A program made the position numbers and the translations under genes. The notes under the pieces are model-generated. The model was not told the origin of the DNA. It ran no database searches and worked only from the letters and a program-made list of their open reading frames with translations. A stretch of 64,000 nt of DNA from Chamaecyparis obtusa. Taxonomy: Eukaryota > Streptophyta > Pinopsida > Cupressales > Cupressaceae. Below are positions 1-10,931 of the stretch, one piece after another (position 1 is the stretch's first letter; every line of letters begins with the position of its first letter). Location of the stretch: NCBI GenBank assembly GCA_027943335.1, contig BSBK01000765.1, forward strand, positions 1,642,001 to 1,706,000, in the 5' to 3' direction.

Positions 1-6
1 TTTAAG

Positions 7-3000
7 ATGCCATTGTTTCGTCTGAAACTTCCTAAAGAAGAGAGTAGAACACACCTGCTAGTTTCCCTCCCAAAAATAGGAGATACCTACTTGTTAAATG
101 TAAACCTTGGGGAGCTCTGTGATAGACTCTGAACTACTTCAGAAGGAACTTTTTCTAGGAAGTTATAAGGAAGTGGACTTTTAGAGGTGGTTGCATTTCC
201 CTCAGCTTTGATTTGCCCCAAACTAGTGTTAGAATGTGCTAATAAATATGATGCAAATGATACGTGCATTAGGGATGCGTCAGGGGAGATTTTGGTCAAA
301 ATTAGTAGAGAAACAATAATGGCAGCCCTGCGTATTCCAGAAAAAGAACCATATGAGCCATGGATGTTTGTAGAAGCAGAACAGGTATATGACACAGAGA
401 AGAAAAGGTATAGTTCTTCTATAGCCCAAGTATGGCTTGCAAAACTAGAGAAAGGTGGGTCTAAGTTGCCAAAGCCTCTTACAATTGAACACCTCCACAA
501 AGACATAGCCAATATGGTACTCTTTCTAAATAGGGTAAAAGGGAATTCTCATGCTTTTCATTGGGAAAACTGGATGTTTTTTTTTATTCAAAAGATTATA
601 GAAGGAGATAAATTTAATGATTGGGCGGACCTGATAGCACAGAAGCTTCATAAGGAACTCTTAAACGTTACTAATTTGTTTGCATTTTATATGTCATCCT
701 ATTTGATTTATGTTTTAATCTATTGCTGAGCTTGGGAGGGGTTGCCTCATGAGGTGTGGACAAATGATATGAGGGTGTATGATTATTTCACATGCCTACG
801 GAAGGAGAGGTTTCCCAGTGTCTACAAGTTAGTAAATGATAGATTTTTAGGAAAGTTGGTGTTTGAGCTGAGAGGTAAAGATAATTCCAGACTTTCTAAA
901 GAGGCCAAGCAGGTAATCAATGTGTATGACTATCATTTCATTCAGTTCTTAAAATTTAATTATCTTAGGGTAGGTGCATTTTGATGGAGAACCCTTCAAA
1001 CTCCCTAGATTCTGTTTAGACGATATAGTCCTAATGGAGCTATGCAGGCAGCTAGTTCTAGTTGAGTAGAAGGCTGGGACCCCAAGAAAATCTTCGGGTA
1101 TTCTTTTCCCGATTTAGTTAGGACATTATAGATGTAAGATTTTCCAGGATGCTTTCACTGTGAAAGAGGAGCTGAATACTTTTTGTTTACAGACTTATAT
1201 TCCCAGGGTGAATTTTGACTACTGAGGCTTTGCAGGAACAAATCTCAATGTACCAGAGACCTTTATGCATCTCCCAAAGCTAGAAGTTTTTTGGATTCGT
1301 TGCTCTGATCAATTGGAGGTGAGGAAAAGATTATGGTCTTGATTCACTTTGAGACAAATCATTACTTTCAGGTTGAATATGAACACGGACAGGATAGAGG
1401 AAGATAGTGAAGCTGATATTCTAGATTCCCTATATTTGGACAAAGTTGAAGCTCTTCCCATCCCTGAATTTGATTAGTCAGAGCTTGAAGAAGATGATCT
1501 GTATGATAAAATGAAAAGAGTGTTTGAGAGAATAGAAGCATGGTTGTTAACTAGAAGAGCCTTTGATACTCCTTTGCAGTCCACTAAAGGACAAGTGAAA
1601 ATCAAAAAGAAGCATTCAGCAAAGAAAAGTTATGTTTTGACTAACTTAAGTGTTAATCAACGTTGTGCAGGGAAGGCCAAATCTGAAGTCAAACTTGAAC
1701 TTGAACAAATTTCTCCACAGGTTCAAGTTCAAGTTCAAGTTCAAGTTCAACACCCAGTTGAACCTGAAGTCCGAGTGACCTGGTCAAGTGTAAGGGTGAG
1801 GGAAAGGTCTCAGAAGCAAAAAGCTATTCCTAGCATAGTCATGGATTTAGATGTTTCTAATCCTAATCCTGAAGTAGTACAAATAGAAGATCACAGTGTA
1901 CCAGAGATGGCGGATGATCAACAGGCACCTCAAGAAATAGGAAACACTCCTATGGACTCGCTGGCACTTCTCAGTAAGTATGACACACACAAGAAATCCT
2001 CTTCTGCTCCACCATGGTTAGAAACCCCGACAACCAAGAGAAGGAACATGGTTCCCCTATCAGTGCCTATTGAAGATGTGGTAAGTAAATATCTGGGGAA
2101 AACATCTAAGGTTAAGAAGCCAAAGATGGAATCAAGGATTGATTTTGACGAAGGCAATGGCTGCTGGGTGGCAGAAATTGCAAAGCCCGTAGGTGATAAA
2201 GTTGAAGAGGCCTCAGCCCAAGACTTTCAAGTATCCAAGGTAGATTTGGGAAAGGACACCAAAGCCACCGACATGAGGTTTTTTGAAGTGTCAAATAAGA
2301 AGATCGATAGTCAGGTCTGGAAAGATGCCAGGGATAAACAAGACTTGAAAGAGGCAATAAAGAGTATGGCTCGGTATATAAATGCCATTCAACATCTTGA
2401 ACCATTTCCCCTAAGTGAAATGCCTACTTTGATTGACATGAAGTCTCCTAGTAACCAACGTTTCCTTGATCAAGTTCAGAGGAGTAAAGCAGTAAGCAAA
2501 GCAATTGATAACTAGATTGAGTGTGTGAAGTCAGAGACTGTCAAAATGTTAGATGATTAAAGTCAAGCCCATAATGAAGGAGAGCACCTAATAAAGAAGA
2601 CAGAAACTAGGATTGAAGAATGGGAGCTTGAAAAGACTACTTGGGTTAGAGAACTTCATTAGATTGAAGAGGTTGAAGAATATGGTTTCTAGAAGTTCCT
2701 TAAGGAGAAAGTAGTGCTAGGGCTAGATGATAAAGTCCTTTATGTCATAAAGGAGTGTATTGAATGGAGAAATGAAGCAATGGTCCTGGGAATTACTGAA
2801 ATTAAGAATCTTGAGAAAGAGCTAAAAACAATAAAGGAGATCCTCTCTAGTGATATAAAATGGATCAGTGAGTGATGTCAGGAGAATCAAGGGGAGTCCA
2901 ATATGCAGGTTGAGCAAGTAATCAAAAACATAAGCACCTAGTTTGATGAAATCAAAAGTATGAAGGCGCCTATAGATGAACATTTTACAAAAGCCACGCA

Positions 3001-3199
3001 GATAGAATCAATGATGATTCTATAGCAAAATCATTTGGTCATGCATAACGAAAAGGTTACTGAGCTCAATAGGGAAAGTGAAGTTTGGAAGCACAGGATT
3101 GATTTTATTGGTATGCCACATCAGCCAATAATATCTAAATTTATCACCTCATTCGATGACTAGAAAGCAGCGTGACTTGTAGCAGCCTCAACTCCGTAA
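7..3199 (+). pseudogene. LTR-encoded long protein frame, element A copy 1 (broken)
   Basis: Broken frame of roughly 1060 codons lying wholly inside the LTR. I do not recognise the protein family. The N-terminal ~330 residues look globular, with an ECANKYDA stretch and then I-R-D-x-x-G-E-I. They are homologous to the LTR frame of element B (ECAKHYQSS then I-K-D-x-x-G-N-I). A hydrophilic middle contains five Val-Gln repeats (1721-1750) and a Lys-rich patch. The C-terminal third is rich in Glu, Lys and Leu and looks coiled-coil. The longest open part is 1511-2515 (334 codons). Breaks: TGA at 130-132 (CGA in the other LTR), a frameshift at the TTTT run 979-982 shared with the other LTR, TAG at 1475-1477 (TGG in the other LTR) and several more before the final TAA at 3197-3199. 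Function unknown; a counterpart of the ORF1 that some Tat/Ogre elements carry before gag is possible. Confidence 0.75.
1721..1750 (+). repeat. (GTTCAA)5 coding hexanucleotide repeat
   Basis: Five perfect copies of GTTCAA, read as Val-Gln pairs inside the LTR frame. The other LTR has four copies at 12651-12674, so the array changed by one unit after insertion, most simply by slippage. Confidence 0.95.
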
Positions 3200-3939
3200 C
3201 CGTCAGGGACACTTGGCAGCAGTTGAAAGGCATTTTTGAGTCCCAGTCCATTTTTTATGATTACTGCTAAGGTAGTTTCTTAGATTTAGAATTATTTACC
3301 TTCAAAAAGATGATTTTACGAAGTTAGTTATGAAGGCCCTGTGTGGCTATTTATTGAAAAAACTTTAAACTGATTAAGGGTTCGACTCTCTAAGATTTTT
3401 GGGACTATTTTCATGAAGTCTATGTTTTAAGTTTTTTGAAACTGATATAATAGAACATATATACTATCCTATGGTTTTATATATGTGATTAAGCTTTTGG
3501 AATGGTAGATACTATTATTTATCAAAGTATGGTTTGTTTTCTTGTGGAAATAAATTATATTTGAAGAAGGTTTGACTATTATATTGGTTGATTTTATGCT
3601 TGAAGCAACAGAGAGAATTAGTGGATATATTTGGTTTTAAGTAGTGAATATTTTGATTATGTCAGAAGTGAATGTTCTTTTATTCTACACATTCTTTTCA
3701 TGGTGATGGAATGAGTGTTTTTCCTTATGTGTTTTCTGGTTAAAGGCATGCATGTTATTCATTCTTTGTTAATAAAATCCTATTGAAAATCCACTAGCGA
3801 GGGGCTGCACCTTTTGAATTTGTAGAGAGTTGGCTTTTAGCAACTCATTTGTTAGTATTGAGTTATTATTTTCTTCTCTTCATTCTTTGAAGGAGCATTA
3901 GATTAATTTAAAGAAGAGGGAAAAAATTGTATACTAACA
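3200..3939 (+). other. Non-coding 3' part of element A LTR
   Basis: AT-rich sequence after the LTR frame, with several TATATA-like runs (around 3457 and 3478) but no single convincing TATA box. It ends in the LTR terminus. By analogy with element B, the promoter of the gag-pol RNA could lie here; that is inference only. Confidence 0.5.
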
Positions 3940-3944
3940 GTTTT

Positions 3945-3962
3945 TGGTGACTCTGCTGGGGA
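3945..3962 (+). other. Primer-binding site of element A (arginine-tRNA type)
   Basis: TGGTGACTCTGCTGGGGA starts five bases after the LTR end. From memory it is close to the complement of the 3' end of a plant arginine tRNA, allowing a few transitions; this primer is common in Tat-group Ty3/gypsy elements. It fixes the element's orientation as plus. Confidence 0.75.
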
Positions 3963-4012
3963 ACGTCTAAGAATAGACCAGGATTGGTATTCTTGTATTT
4001 TAATGATTAGCC

Positions 4013-5574
4013 ATGGTGTTGCCTGCTAACATTATTCCTGGTCAACAAGAACTTCCTCTAGTTTTGCAACCAGGCCTAGAGTTTTCTGATACTCAAGAGG
4101 ATATAATTGTTGACCTTAATGTAATAGCCTGGAAATTGAGAACTAACAATCAGCAATACCATCAAGCAAGGTTAGTCCTTGAGGAAGAGGAAGAAATCAA
4201 AGAAAGGCTCAGAAGTTTTCCTGTAGTCCAAGAAGCTATTGTTGTTGATAGAGTAGTTCAAAGGCCCTGAGAATAATTGGTTCTTTATTTGTTTCGGTTC
4301 ATCTTCAATAAACTAGCTGAGAAGAGATTTACTAGGGGAGATAGAGAAAAAGGTCTATTAGATTCTAATTTTGAAGATCTAGCTAAGCTTAATTTTAAAC
4401 CCCAAACTCCTTCTAGGTGAAGACAGTATAAGACCGCCAGTAGACCTTATTCTCCCACTAAGTCTCCTCCTATAACTACTTTTAGTTCTTTGGTCTCACT
4501 AGGAACTGTAACTCCTTCTTTTGTAGATTTGACACCTTTGAACTTCATCTTACCCACTATGCCAAAAAATCAGCCCTGGGCTGCTGCTGTAGGACCTTTG
4601 AGCTTAGGTGAAAATCTTTGAAATCTACTTAAAGGTCGTGACATCTTACCCAAATTTAGTGGTGTTGAAAAGAAAACCCCTGAGGATCACTTGAATGCTT
4701 TCAATATAGCATGTGGAGTTTTAGTAGTAGGCACTGTAGATGTGGTTGTCATGCTTTTTGTCTTGACCTTAACTGAGACTGTAGCTAAGTGGTTTCACAG
4801 TTTACCACATGCCTCCATTACCGACTAGGATTCCATGAAAATAGCTTTTGAAACTAGGTTTAAATCGGCTGATGATGCAAATACCCTTTTGATTCAGTTA
4901 AGTCAGATGAAGAAGGAGATTCAAGTACCCATGAGAGAGTTTGTGGCAAGATTTAACAAGGGAATTCAAGTGATTCTAGCAGCGAGTAGACCTAATGATG
5001 AAAATCAAAAAGGTTTTTTCTTAAATTTTATGCCTCCAGATGTAGCATTTCCTTTAAAAAGAGCTAGGCCAGCCACCTTAGCAGCAACTCAGGTTCTCAC
5101 CATTGAACTAGAGGATGATCTCATAACAAGTGGCAAATGGAGAAAATATGTTCAAACTTCTAGCTCTCAACCCTCTACCTCCTCATCTTCAAACCCTGTA
5201 ATTCAAAGACTAACGAATGATTTGATAACCATCAAGCGATAATTGCCTAAAACTACCAATCCCTATCAAGATATTCCAAGCAAATATCCAACTCAGGGAC
5301 CCTCAAACTTCGGAAAACAATTTAATTTGCCCCCTGCTTAGCAGAGATTGTAGATTGAACCTCCACCAAATAAAAGTAACATGTGTGTTTTCCATCTTAT
5401 TGATCAACATGAGGGATTTTCATGCCCTAAAAACATAAGATATGCACAACTTGAAGCTGAGAAAGAAGCAGCAAAGGTGAATGTTGAAGACATATCCTAT
5501 GAGGTGCCTGGTGACTCTGGAAACTTTTACCTTCAATATGAATCAAACTTTGAAAGGGGGGAGACATATTGGTA
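4013..5574 (+). pseudogene. Element A gag (broken)
   Basis: Capsid/nucleocapsid polyprotein of a Ty3/gypsy element; it would form the particle that packages the element RNA. An N-terminal segment (4013-4270) is rich in Glu and matches the start of element B gag. The central part contains the retrotransposon-gag signature around WFHSLPHASITD followed by D-S-M-K-x-A-F-E-x-R-F (about 4790-4860). A Ser-rich spacer precedes a C-x2-H-x4-H-x4-C cluster at about 5383-5430, the likely nucleic-acid-binding knuckle. Stops at 4268, 4826 and 5240 and frame changes break it. The ATG at 4013 lies about 50 bases after the PBS and is the natural start. Confidence 0.8.
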
Positions 5575-5784
5575 ACCTTAGAAGATACCTCTTATTCAGT
5601 CTTGACAAGAAACCAGCATGGAGGAAAGGTGAGTAATTGGTCAAATGCAGCAACTAAATGTAGTGAAGGTCAGGTCAATGATCATCCAAAGATTTTGAAA
5701 ACAAGCACTCCGAAGGAGAAAGTTATGAAAAGGTCTGAATCTGATTCCCCTTTTAGTATAGTTGTTTTTTTTTAAACTTCAAAA

Positions 5785-6480
5785 GTGCAAATTTCTACTG
5801 CAGAATATTTGAAAATGAATCCTCAAGAGTTAGATAAATTAGTTACTTATGTACAAGGTCCTTTTGTTGAACCTAAGGTTCAACAGACAAACAATGCATG
5901 TTTTAAAGCACAGCCTGAAAAGAAAGGAGAGACAATTGAACAAAATCCCATCGAGAAACCTACTCGTACCATTCCTTTGGGTTTGAAACCTAAGCCTTTC
6001 TATGTGTTTCTGTTTATTCATGGTTTCAAATTAAACAACTGTATTATTGATTCAAGGGCTTCAGATAATATTATGCCTTCATCTGTGGCCAAAGCATTAG
6101 ATCTTCCTATGACTGATACCTTTGGACGTTGCTATTCTATGGATGCTAAACAAGTCCCACTCCTAGGTCAGATTAAAGATGCCCAGGTTGCCTTGGCAGC
6201 TTTCCCAGATAAGAGAATGAAATTAACCATCTTAGTAGCTGATATTCTAGCCAGCTATGGTATGCTTCTTAGCAGAACCTTTTGTTGAGATCTAGGTGGT
6301 GAAATAAAATTGGATTGGTCTCAGGCCATAGTCCCTATAGGAAATAAGAAAGTTACTCTTCTTCCAGAACCCAAATCCAAATACATGGTTTTCCCCTCAA
6401 AAGACCCTAAATCCCAAATATTGTATCAAGAATCTAAGTTTGCAAACTATGTCATTTTATCAGATGTTAACCTTCCAAAT
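5785..6480 (+). pseudogene. Element A aspartic protease (active site lost)
   Basis: Retroviral-type aspartic protease that would cut the Gag-Pol polyprotein. The active-site region is at 6046-6070, where the expected Asp-Ser-Gly-Ala reads Asp-Ser-Arg-Ala: the Gly codon is AGG at 6055-6057, a one-base change from GGG. Downstream, the I-L-V-A-D-I-L-A-S-Y-G-M-L-L-S-R stretch (about 6230-6275) matches the end of the fold, where G-M-L-L is followed by R-x-W/F in this group. A TGA ends the frame at 6286-6288 and homology continues in another frame toward the aRNH. The Arg alone would probably inactivate it. Confidence 0.8.
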
Positions 6481-6492
6481 CCAGTGATTGCA

Positions 6493-6972
6493 AATGAGGG
6501 ACTTCTTTGGACACTTGAATTTGATGGTAGTTGTTCTTCTATAGGCTTGGGGGCTAGAGTAGTCCTCATTTCTCCTACTAGGTAGAAATTTCCTTTTTCA
6601 TTCAAACTGGAATTCAAGAACACTAACAATACAGCAGAGTATGAAGCTTTATTGTTAGGTATAGAAGAAGCCAAGAAGAAGGGGATTAAACTTTTAAGAG
6701 CATGTGGTGATGCAGAACTCATTGTTAAACAAGTCAAGAACATGTTTTTAGTGAAAAATAAGAGATTGAAACACTACAGAAATAGGGTATGGGATGAACT
6801 CGAGTGGTTCGAAGCTTTTTCAATTGAAGTGATTCCTAGAGAATATAACCCAAGAGTTGATGCTCTTGCCAGGTCAGCATCCCTACTTATACCACACCCG
6901 AACTTTGTAGATGATCGTTACACCATTGAAGTTATTCACAGACCTAATGTTCCTGATAACTCCTCTTCCTAG
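6493..6972 (+). pseudogene. Element A additional RNase H (aRNH), placed before RT
   Basis: RNase H of the type with an L-x-F-D-G-S opening and an N-N-T-A-E-Y-E-A segment, as in archaeal-like and plant RVT_3 RNases H. All four acidic residues are visible: Asp 6523-6525, Glu 6637-6639, Asp in C-G-D-A-E-L at 6709-6711 and Asp in V-D-A-L-A at 6859-6861. One TAG near 6583 interrupts it. It would degrade the RNA strand during reverse transcription. In the Tat elements I know, this domain follows RT and the ordinary RNase H. Here it lies between protease and RT, as it does in element B. Confidence 0.85.
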
Positions 6973-7017
6973 CAGGTGTTTAAAGATGATGCTCACATAA
7001 ATGAATTTCTATAGGGA

Positions 7018-8700
7018 TTGGATAAGTTCTCAACCAACTATTATGAAGGGTCAGAGTCTGAATGTCATGAATTTTGTCCAGGGAAGGAATCTGGTGGTTC
7101 AGTGGAGGTGATACAACTTAAAGGAAATTCTATACCCAAAGGATTAGTGGAGTTTGAAAATTTGTTTGATAGGAGAGACTGTTATTTGAATTCACCTGAC
7201 ATACCAAACAGTATTCCTTTAGGTGAATATGAAAAAATTAATATTGGAGACGAGTTCAATCCCAAAATGGTCAATTTAGGGGTGTGTTGTGATGAAGATG
7301 AAAGAGGCCGTTTCACCAAGTTATTGAAAGAGTATGGTGATGTATTTTCTTGGACTTATGAAGATTTTAAGAACTTTAGATAGGGGCAGTTTTCACACCA
7401 TATCCCTTTGAAGCCTGGTACATCACCATTTCGTCAAAAATTGAGAACATATAATCCAAAGGTGGCGGATGCCATTTTTAAAGAAATTGAAAAGATGCTT
7501 CAAGCAAGAATTATTTTTCTGATCCATCATTCCATGTGGGTGGCCAACATTGTTCCTATATGGAAATGCAATGGAGAAATCTGAATATGCATGGATTTCA
7601 GAAATCTTAATCATTCTAGTCTCAAGGACAACTTCGCTCTGCCCATGATGGACCAAATTCTCCAAACTGTTGCTAGTTTGGAGATGTTGTCGCTACTCAA
7701 TGGCTTCTCAGGCTACAATTAGATTGCTATTGCAGAAGAAAACTAGCACAAAATAGCCTTTACTACACCGTGGGGCACATTTGCCTATAAGAGAATGCCT
7801 TTCGGCTTAATCAATGCTAGAGCCACATTCCAGAGAGCCATGAATTCTACTTTCAGTCCTTTGCTAAAGAAGACCATCACCATTTACCTGGATGACATGA
7901 CTATTTTCTCTAGGAGGTGTAAGAAGCATTTGAAGGACTTGAGAGAGGTTTTGCAAAGGTGTAGAGATCATGGTGTTTCCTTGAATCCGAAGAAGTCAAT
8001 CTTTTGTGTAACAGAGGGTAAGTTGTTGGGCCATTTAGTTTCAAAGGAAGGCATTAAAATCAACCCAGAAAGAGTCAAATCTATCCAACAGTTGTGCTTA
8101 CCTATTAATCAGAAGGGAATCAAATCTTTTTTCAGTCAAGTTAACTTCTTAAGGAAGTTTGTACCAGATTTTGCTGAAACATCAAGATCGATGGTAGACG
8201 TATTAAGTGAAAAGAAAAGTTTTAAATGGGATGAACCAGCTATTAAATCATTTGATAAGATTAAGGAGGCCATAGCTAATGCTCTGACATTGATACACCT
8301 AGATTTTAAAAAATATTTTGTCATTTACTACTATGCATCAGAGCACACAATGTCTGGTGTGCTATTACAGAAGAATGATAATGGGGAAGAAGTGCCCATC
8401 TCCTTCATGAGTGTGTCACTTAAGAAACATGAGCTACGCTACTCACAAATAGAAAAATAGGCATTCACAGTAGTAAAAGTAGTTAAGCAATTTTGATACT
8501 ACATACTTCATTCACATTCTGTGGTCTATGTTCTAAATTCCATTGTTAAGACTATCCTTACTCAACAAGAAGTTGTAGTGAATAACAGGGCTAGTTGGGT
8601 TGCAAAGGTATAGGAGTTTGATCTTGAAATTAAACCTACGAAGCTGGTGAGAGGACAGGGCCTATGTAAATTGATGGCTGAGAACCAAGAAGAACAAAGT
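7018..8700 (+). pseudogene. Element A reverse transcriptase and second RNase H (broken)
   Basis: The RT starts after a linker with the usual D-V-F-S-W-T-Y-E-D motif (about 7338-7365). It continues with the M-D-F-R-N-L-N motif, the P-F-G-L-I-N-A fingers-palm motif (7798-7818) and the catalytic Y-L-D-D at 7885-7896. The connection and RNase H follow from about 8290. Its first catalytic Asp is absent: the segment reads Y-Y-A-S-E-H-T instead of the usual D-A-S. Loss of this RNase H next to an intact-looking aRNH fits a take-over of function. In-frame stops include TAG at 7381-7383, 7720-7722, 7744-7746 and 8458-8460. Several are where CAG would be expected from the family motif. Confidence 0.9.
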
Positions 8701-9974
8701 TTACCAAATTACTTATTTGTAGCGACAAATGACTCATGGTTTTTAGAAATAGCTTTCTTTCTGACCTATGGAGAGCCTCCAGAACATTTATCAGCTAAAG
8801 AGAGAAGAAATATGAGGTTGAAGGTGACAAAGTATGTCATAGTAGATAATGTTCTATATAAAAAGGGGTTGGATGGAATGTTTTTGTGATGTGTTGATAA
8901 GGAACAGTAGCAGAAGCTATTGCAGTCATTTCACAATGAAGCATGTGGAGGGCAGCTTTTAAGATACTGAGAAATTGCTACTATTGGCCTGGAATGTTTA
9001 AAGATGCATATAGGTGGGTAGCGAATTGTGAGAAATGTAAGTTTTTCTCAAGAAAACCTCAGTTGGCCGCTTTGCCACTAAGACCTGTGATTATCGAAGA
9101 GCCTTTCCAGCAGTGGGGGTTAGATTTTTTTGGTCCAATAAATCCAACTTCTAGTGGCAGACACACTCATATTTTGACAGTGACTAATTACTTTACTAAG
9201 TGGGTGGAGGCGATACCAGTCAAAGTAACCACTTCTGAGATAGTCTGTAGATTCTTAAAAGAAAACATTGTCACCAGATTTGGAGTTCCCTTGAAGATTG
9301 TGGCCGATAATGCCCAGAATTTCTCTTCCCAAGAGATTCAACTCTTTTTTTATGATCATGGTATAAACCTATCTCATTCTTTAGATTATTTTCCACAGGG
9401 AAATGGTCAGGCGGAATCTACAAATAAAAACCTGATAAACATTATGAAGAAACTGGTCGATGAGAAGGGTAAAGACTAGCACAAGAAGTTATATGAGGCA
9501 TTGTGGGCGGATAGAACCTCTCCAAAGAGGGCTATCGGTATGATTCCATTTGAATTGGTATTAAGAGTTGAAGCTCAGCTATCACTTCCATTAGAATTAG
9601 CCTCTACCAAACTGCAAAAATGTGTGGAGAATGAAGTCTTCCAAAATTCATTGGAGAAGAGGATTTTGTATCTATCAAAAATTGAAGAAGAGAGGGAAGA
9701 GTTAGTTGATCACATTACCAGTCATCAGCTAAAGGTGAAGGAGATCTTTGATCACCGTGCTAGGCCAAGAAAATTCATGGTAGGTGATAAGATTCTTCTT
9801 TGGGATAAACGTCGAGAGCCAAGAGGAGCACATAGTAAGTTTGAATCTCTCTGGAAGGGACCATTCGAGATCTCTCAAGCTCTAGGTCTGAATGCATTCA
9901 AGATGAAATATATTAATGGAGATGAACTACCTCTATCCTACAATGGGCAGGATCTCAAGCTTTATCAGCTATAA
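8701..9974 (+). pseudogene. Element A integrase (broken)
   Basis: DDE-type integrase that would insert the cDNA. A zinc-binding HHCC region is spread over two frames (about 8930-9040, with the C-E-K-C pair near 9030). The catalytic core follows: the first Asp is replaced by Asn (AAT at 9186-9188, in V-T-N-Y-F-T-K-W), the second Asp is kept in A-D-N-A, and the Glu is kept in G-N-G-Q-A-E-S. A stop TAG at 9477-9479 splits off the C-terminal part, which includes W-K-G-P-F near 9855. The frame ends with TAA at 9972-9974. No chromodomain is visible. Confidence 0.88.
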
Positions 9975-10931
9975 GTCCTTTCTTTTCCCTACTTGTATAT
10001 AAAGTTTTGGTTTGTGTTTTAGGAGTAGAGGTTTTGTTGTGGTGAGTCAGCCCAGTTGAATAAAGTTGAAATTGTCTTTTTAAATAGAGATTCTAGATTC
10101 ATTCCTCAATCCTTAGCAGTCTCGGTCCCTAGTTAGAGCCAGTTGTTACCCTCATTTTTTTCTCAAAACCCTCGGGTGTAGTCTTAGTAAAAGAAAGTCC
10201 TGAAGTCGAAGTTGAAGTTGAACTTCTGTGAAATCGGTTAAGGTTCAAGTTCAACTCATTTCCCGCTTCGAAGTCTTATAATACTCATGTTGTCAATTTC
10301 TTAAAAGGTCAGTCTGTCTCAAGGATGAACCTGAACTTGAACCTAGTCTCAAACCTTAAGTTTGTTCAAGTTCAAGTTCATGATTGTAAAAAGATAGCTT
10401 ATGTATGGGAAAGTCGGCGAGTTTGTCCAATTTTCAAAAAAGAGGAATTCTATTTTGTAGCGCTCTAAGTGTTTATTCAGAAGTGGAAACTATGGTACAA
10501 AGGTTGTCTTATCTAATTAGATAATTCATGCATGTGAAAATTGGAAATGATGGTGTGACGTAAAGGGAGTAATTAATATGCAGATATGGAGATCAGGTAC
10601 TTTCCTTGGGAATTGAGATTTTCATGCCGAAACACCTGGCGGATTAATTATGAGTGGCTTGGCCTATCAAATCAATCATGCCTTGAGTTATGATATTTAT
10701 TACAAGTATGCCCTGAGGATTTTTGAGATCTTACGGTATTTTTCAATAAATGTTGATTGATTAAGGTTTCTCTATTAAGTTATTTTTGCTTGGAGAAGGA
10801 GAAGGAGCGACGAAACTAGTGGTGAAAATTGCAAGAAATTGTGCACAAGAAAGTGGTGAGTTTTTCTTTCCCTTTGCAGTTTTCAAATTACAGAAGCTCA
10901 TTCTGTGTTGCAAATCTTTTCCCTTGATATT
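9975..10931 (+). other. Element A 3' non-coding region and undetermined LTR start
   Basis: No gene seen. It has a TATATAAAG box at 9996-10004, repeated GTTCAA/TTGAAC motifs at 10200-10380, and an 11-base inverted repeat (TGAACTTGAAC at 10332-10342, its complement at 10364-10374 and 10370-10380). The 3' LTR begins somewhere in this interval, but the 5' partner lies outside the window. A TGTTA at 10144 would pair with the terminal TAACA, but no clear polypurine tract precedes it. Confidence 0.6.

Larger units (their letters stand above)
1..3939 (+). repeat. Element A 5' LTR (left part missing)
   Basis: Direct-repeat partner of 10932-14863, with scattered substitutions and a few small indels (the offset drifts from 10931 to 10924). 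The right border is set by the terminal CTAACA at 3934-3939, five bases before the PBS. Most of the LTR is occupied by a broken long reading frame. The LTR start is not in the window. Confidence 0.9.

Noticed and set aside
10144..10160. TGTTA as the exact start of the 3' LTR of A
   Set aside because: It would pair with the TAACA end, but no polypurine tract precedes it and the 5' partner lies outside the window.
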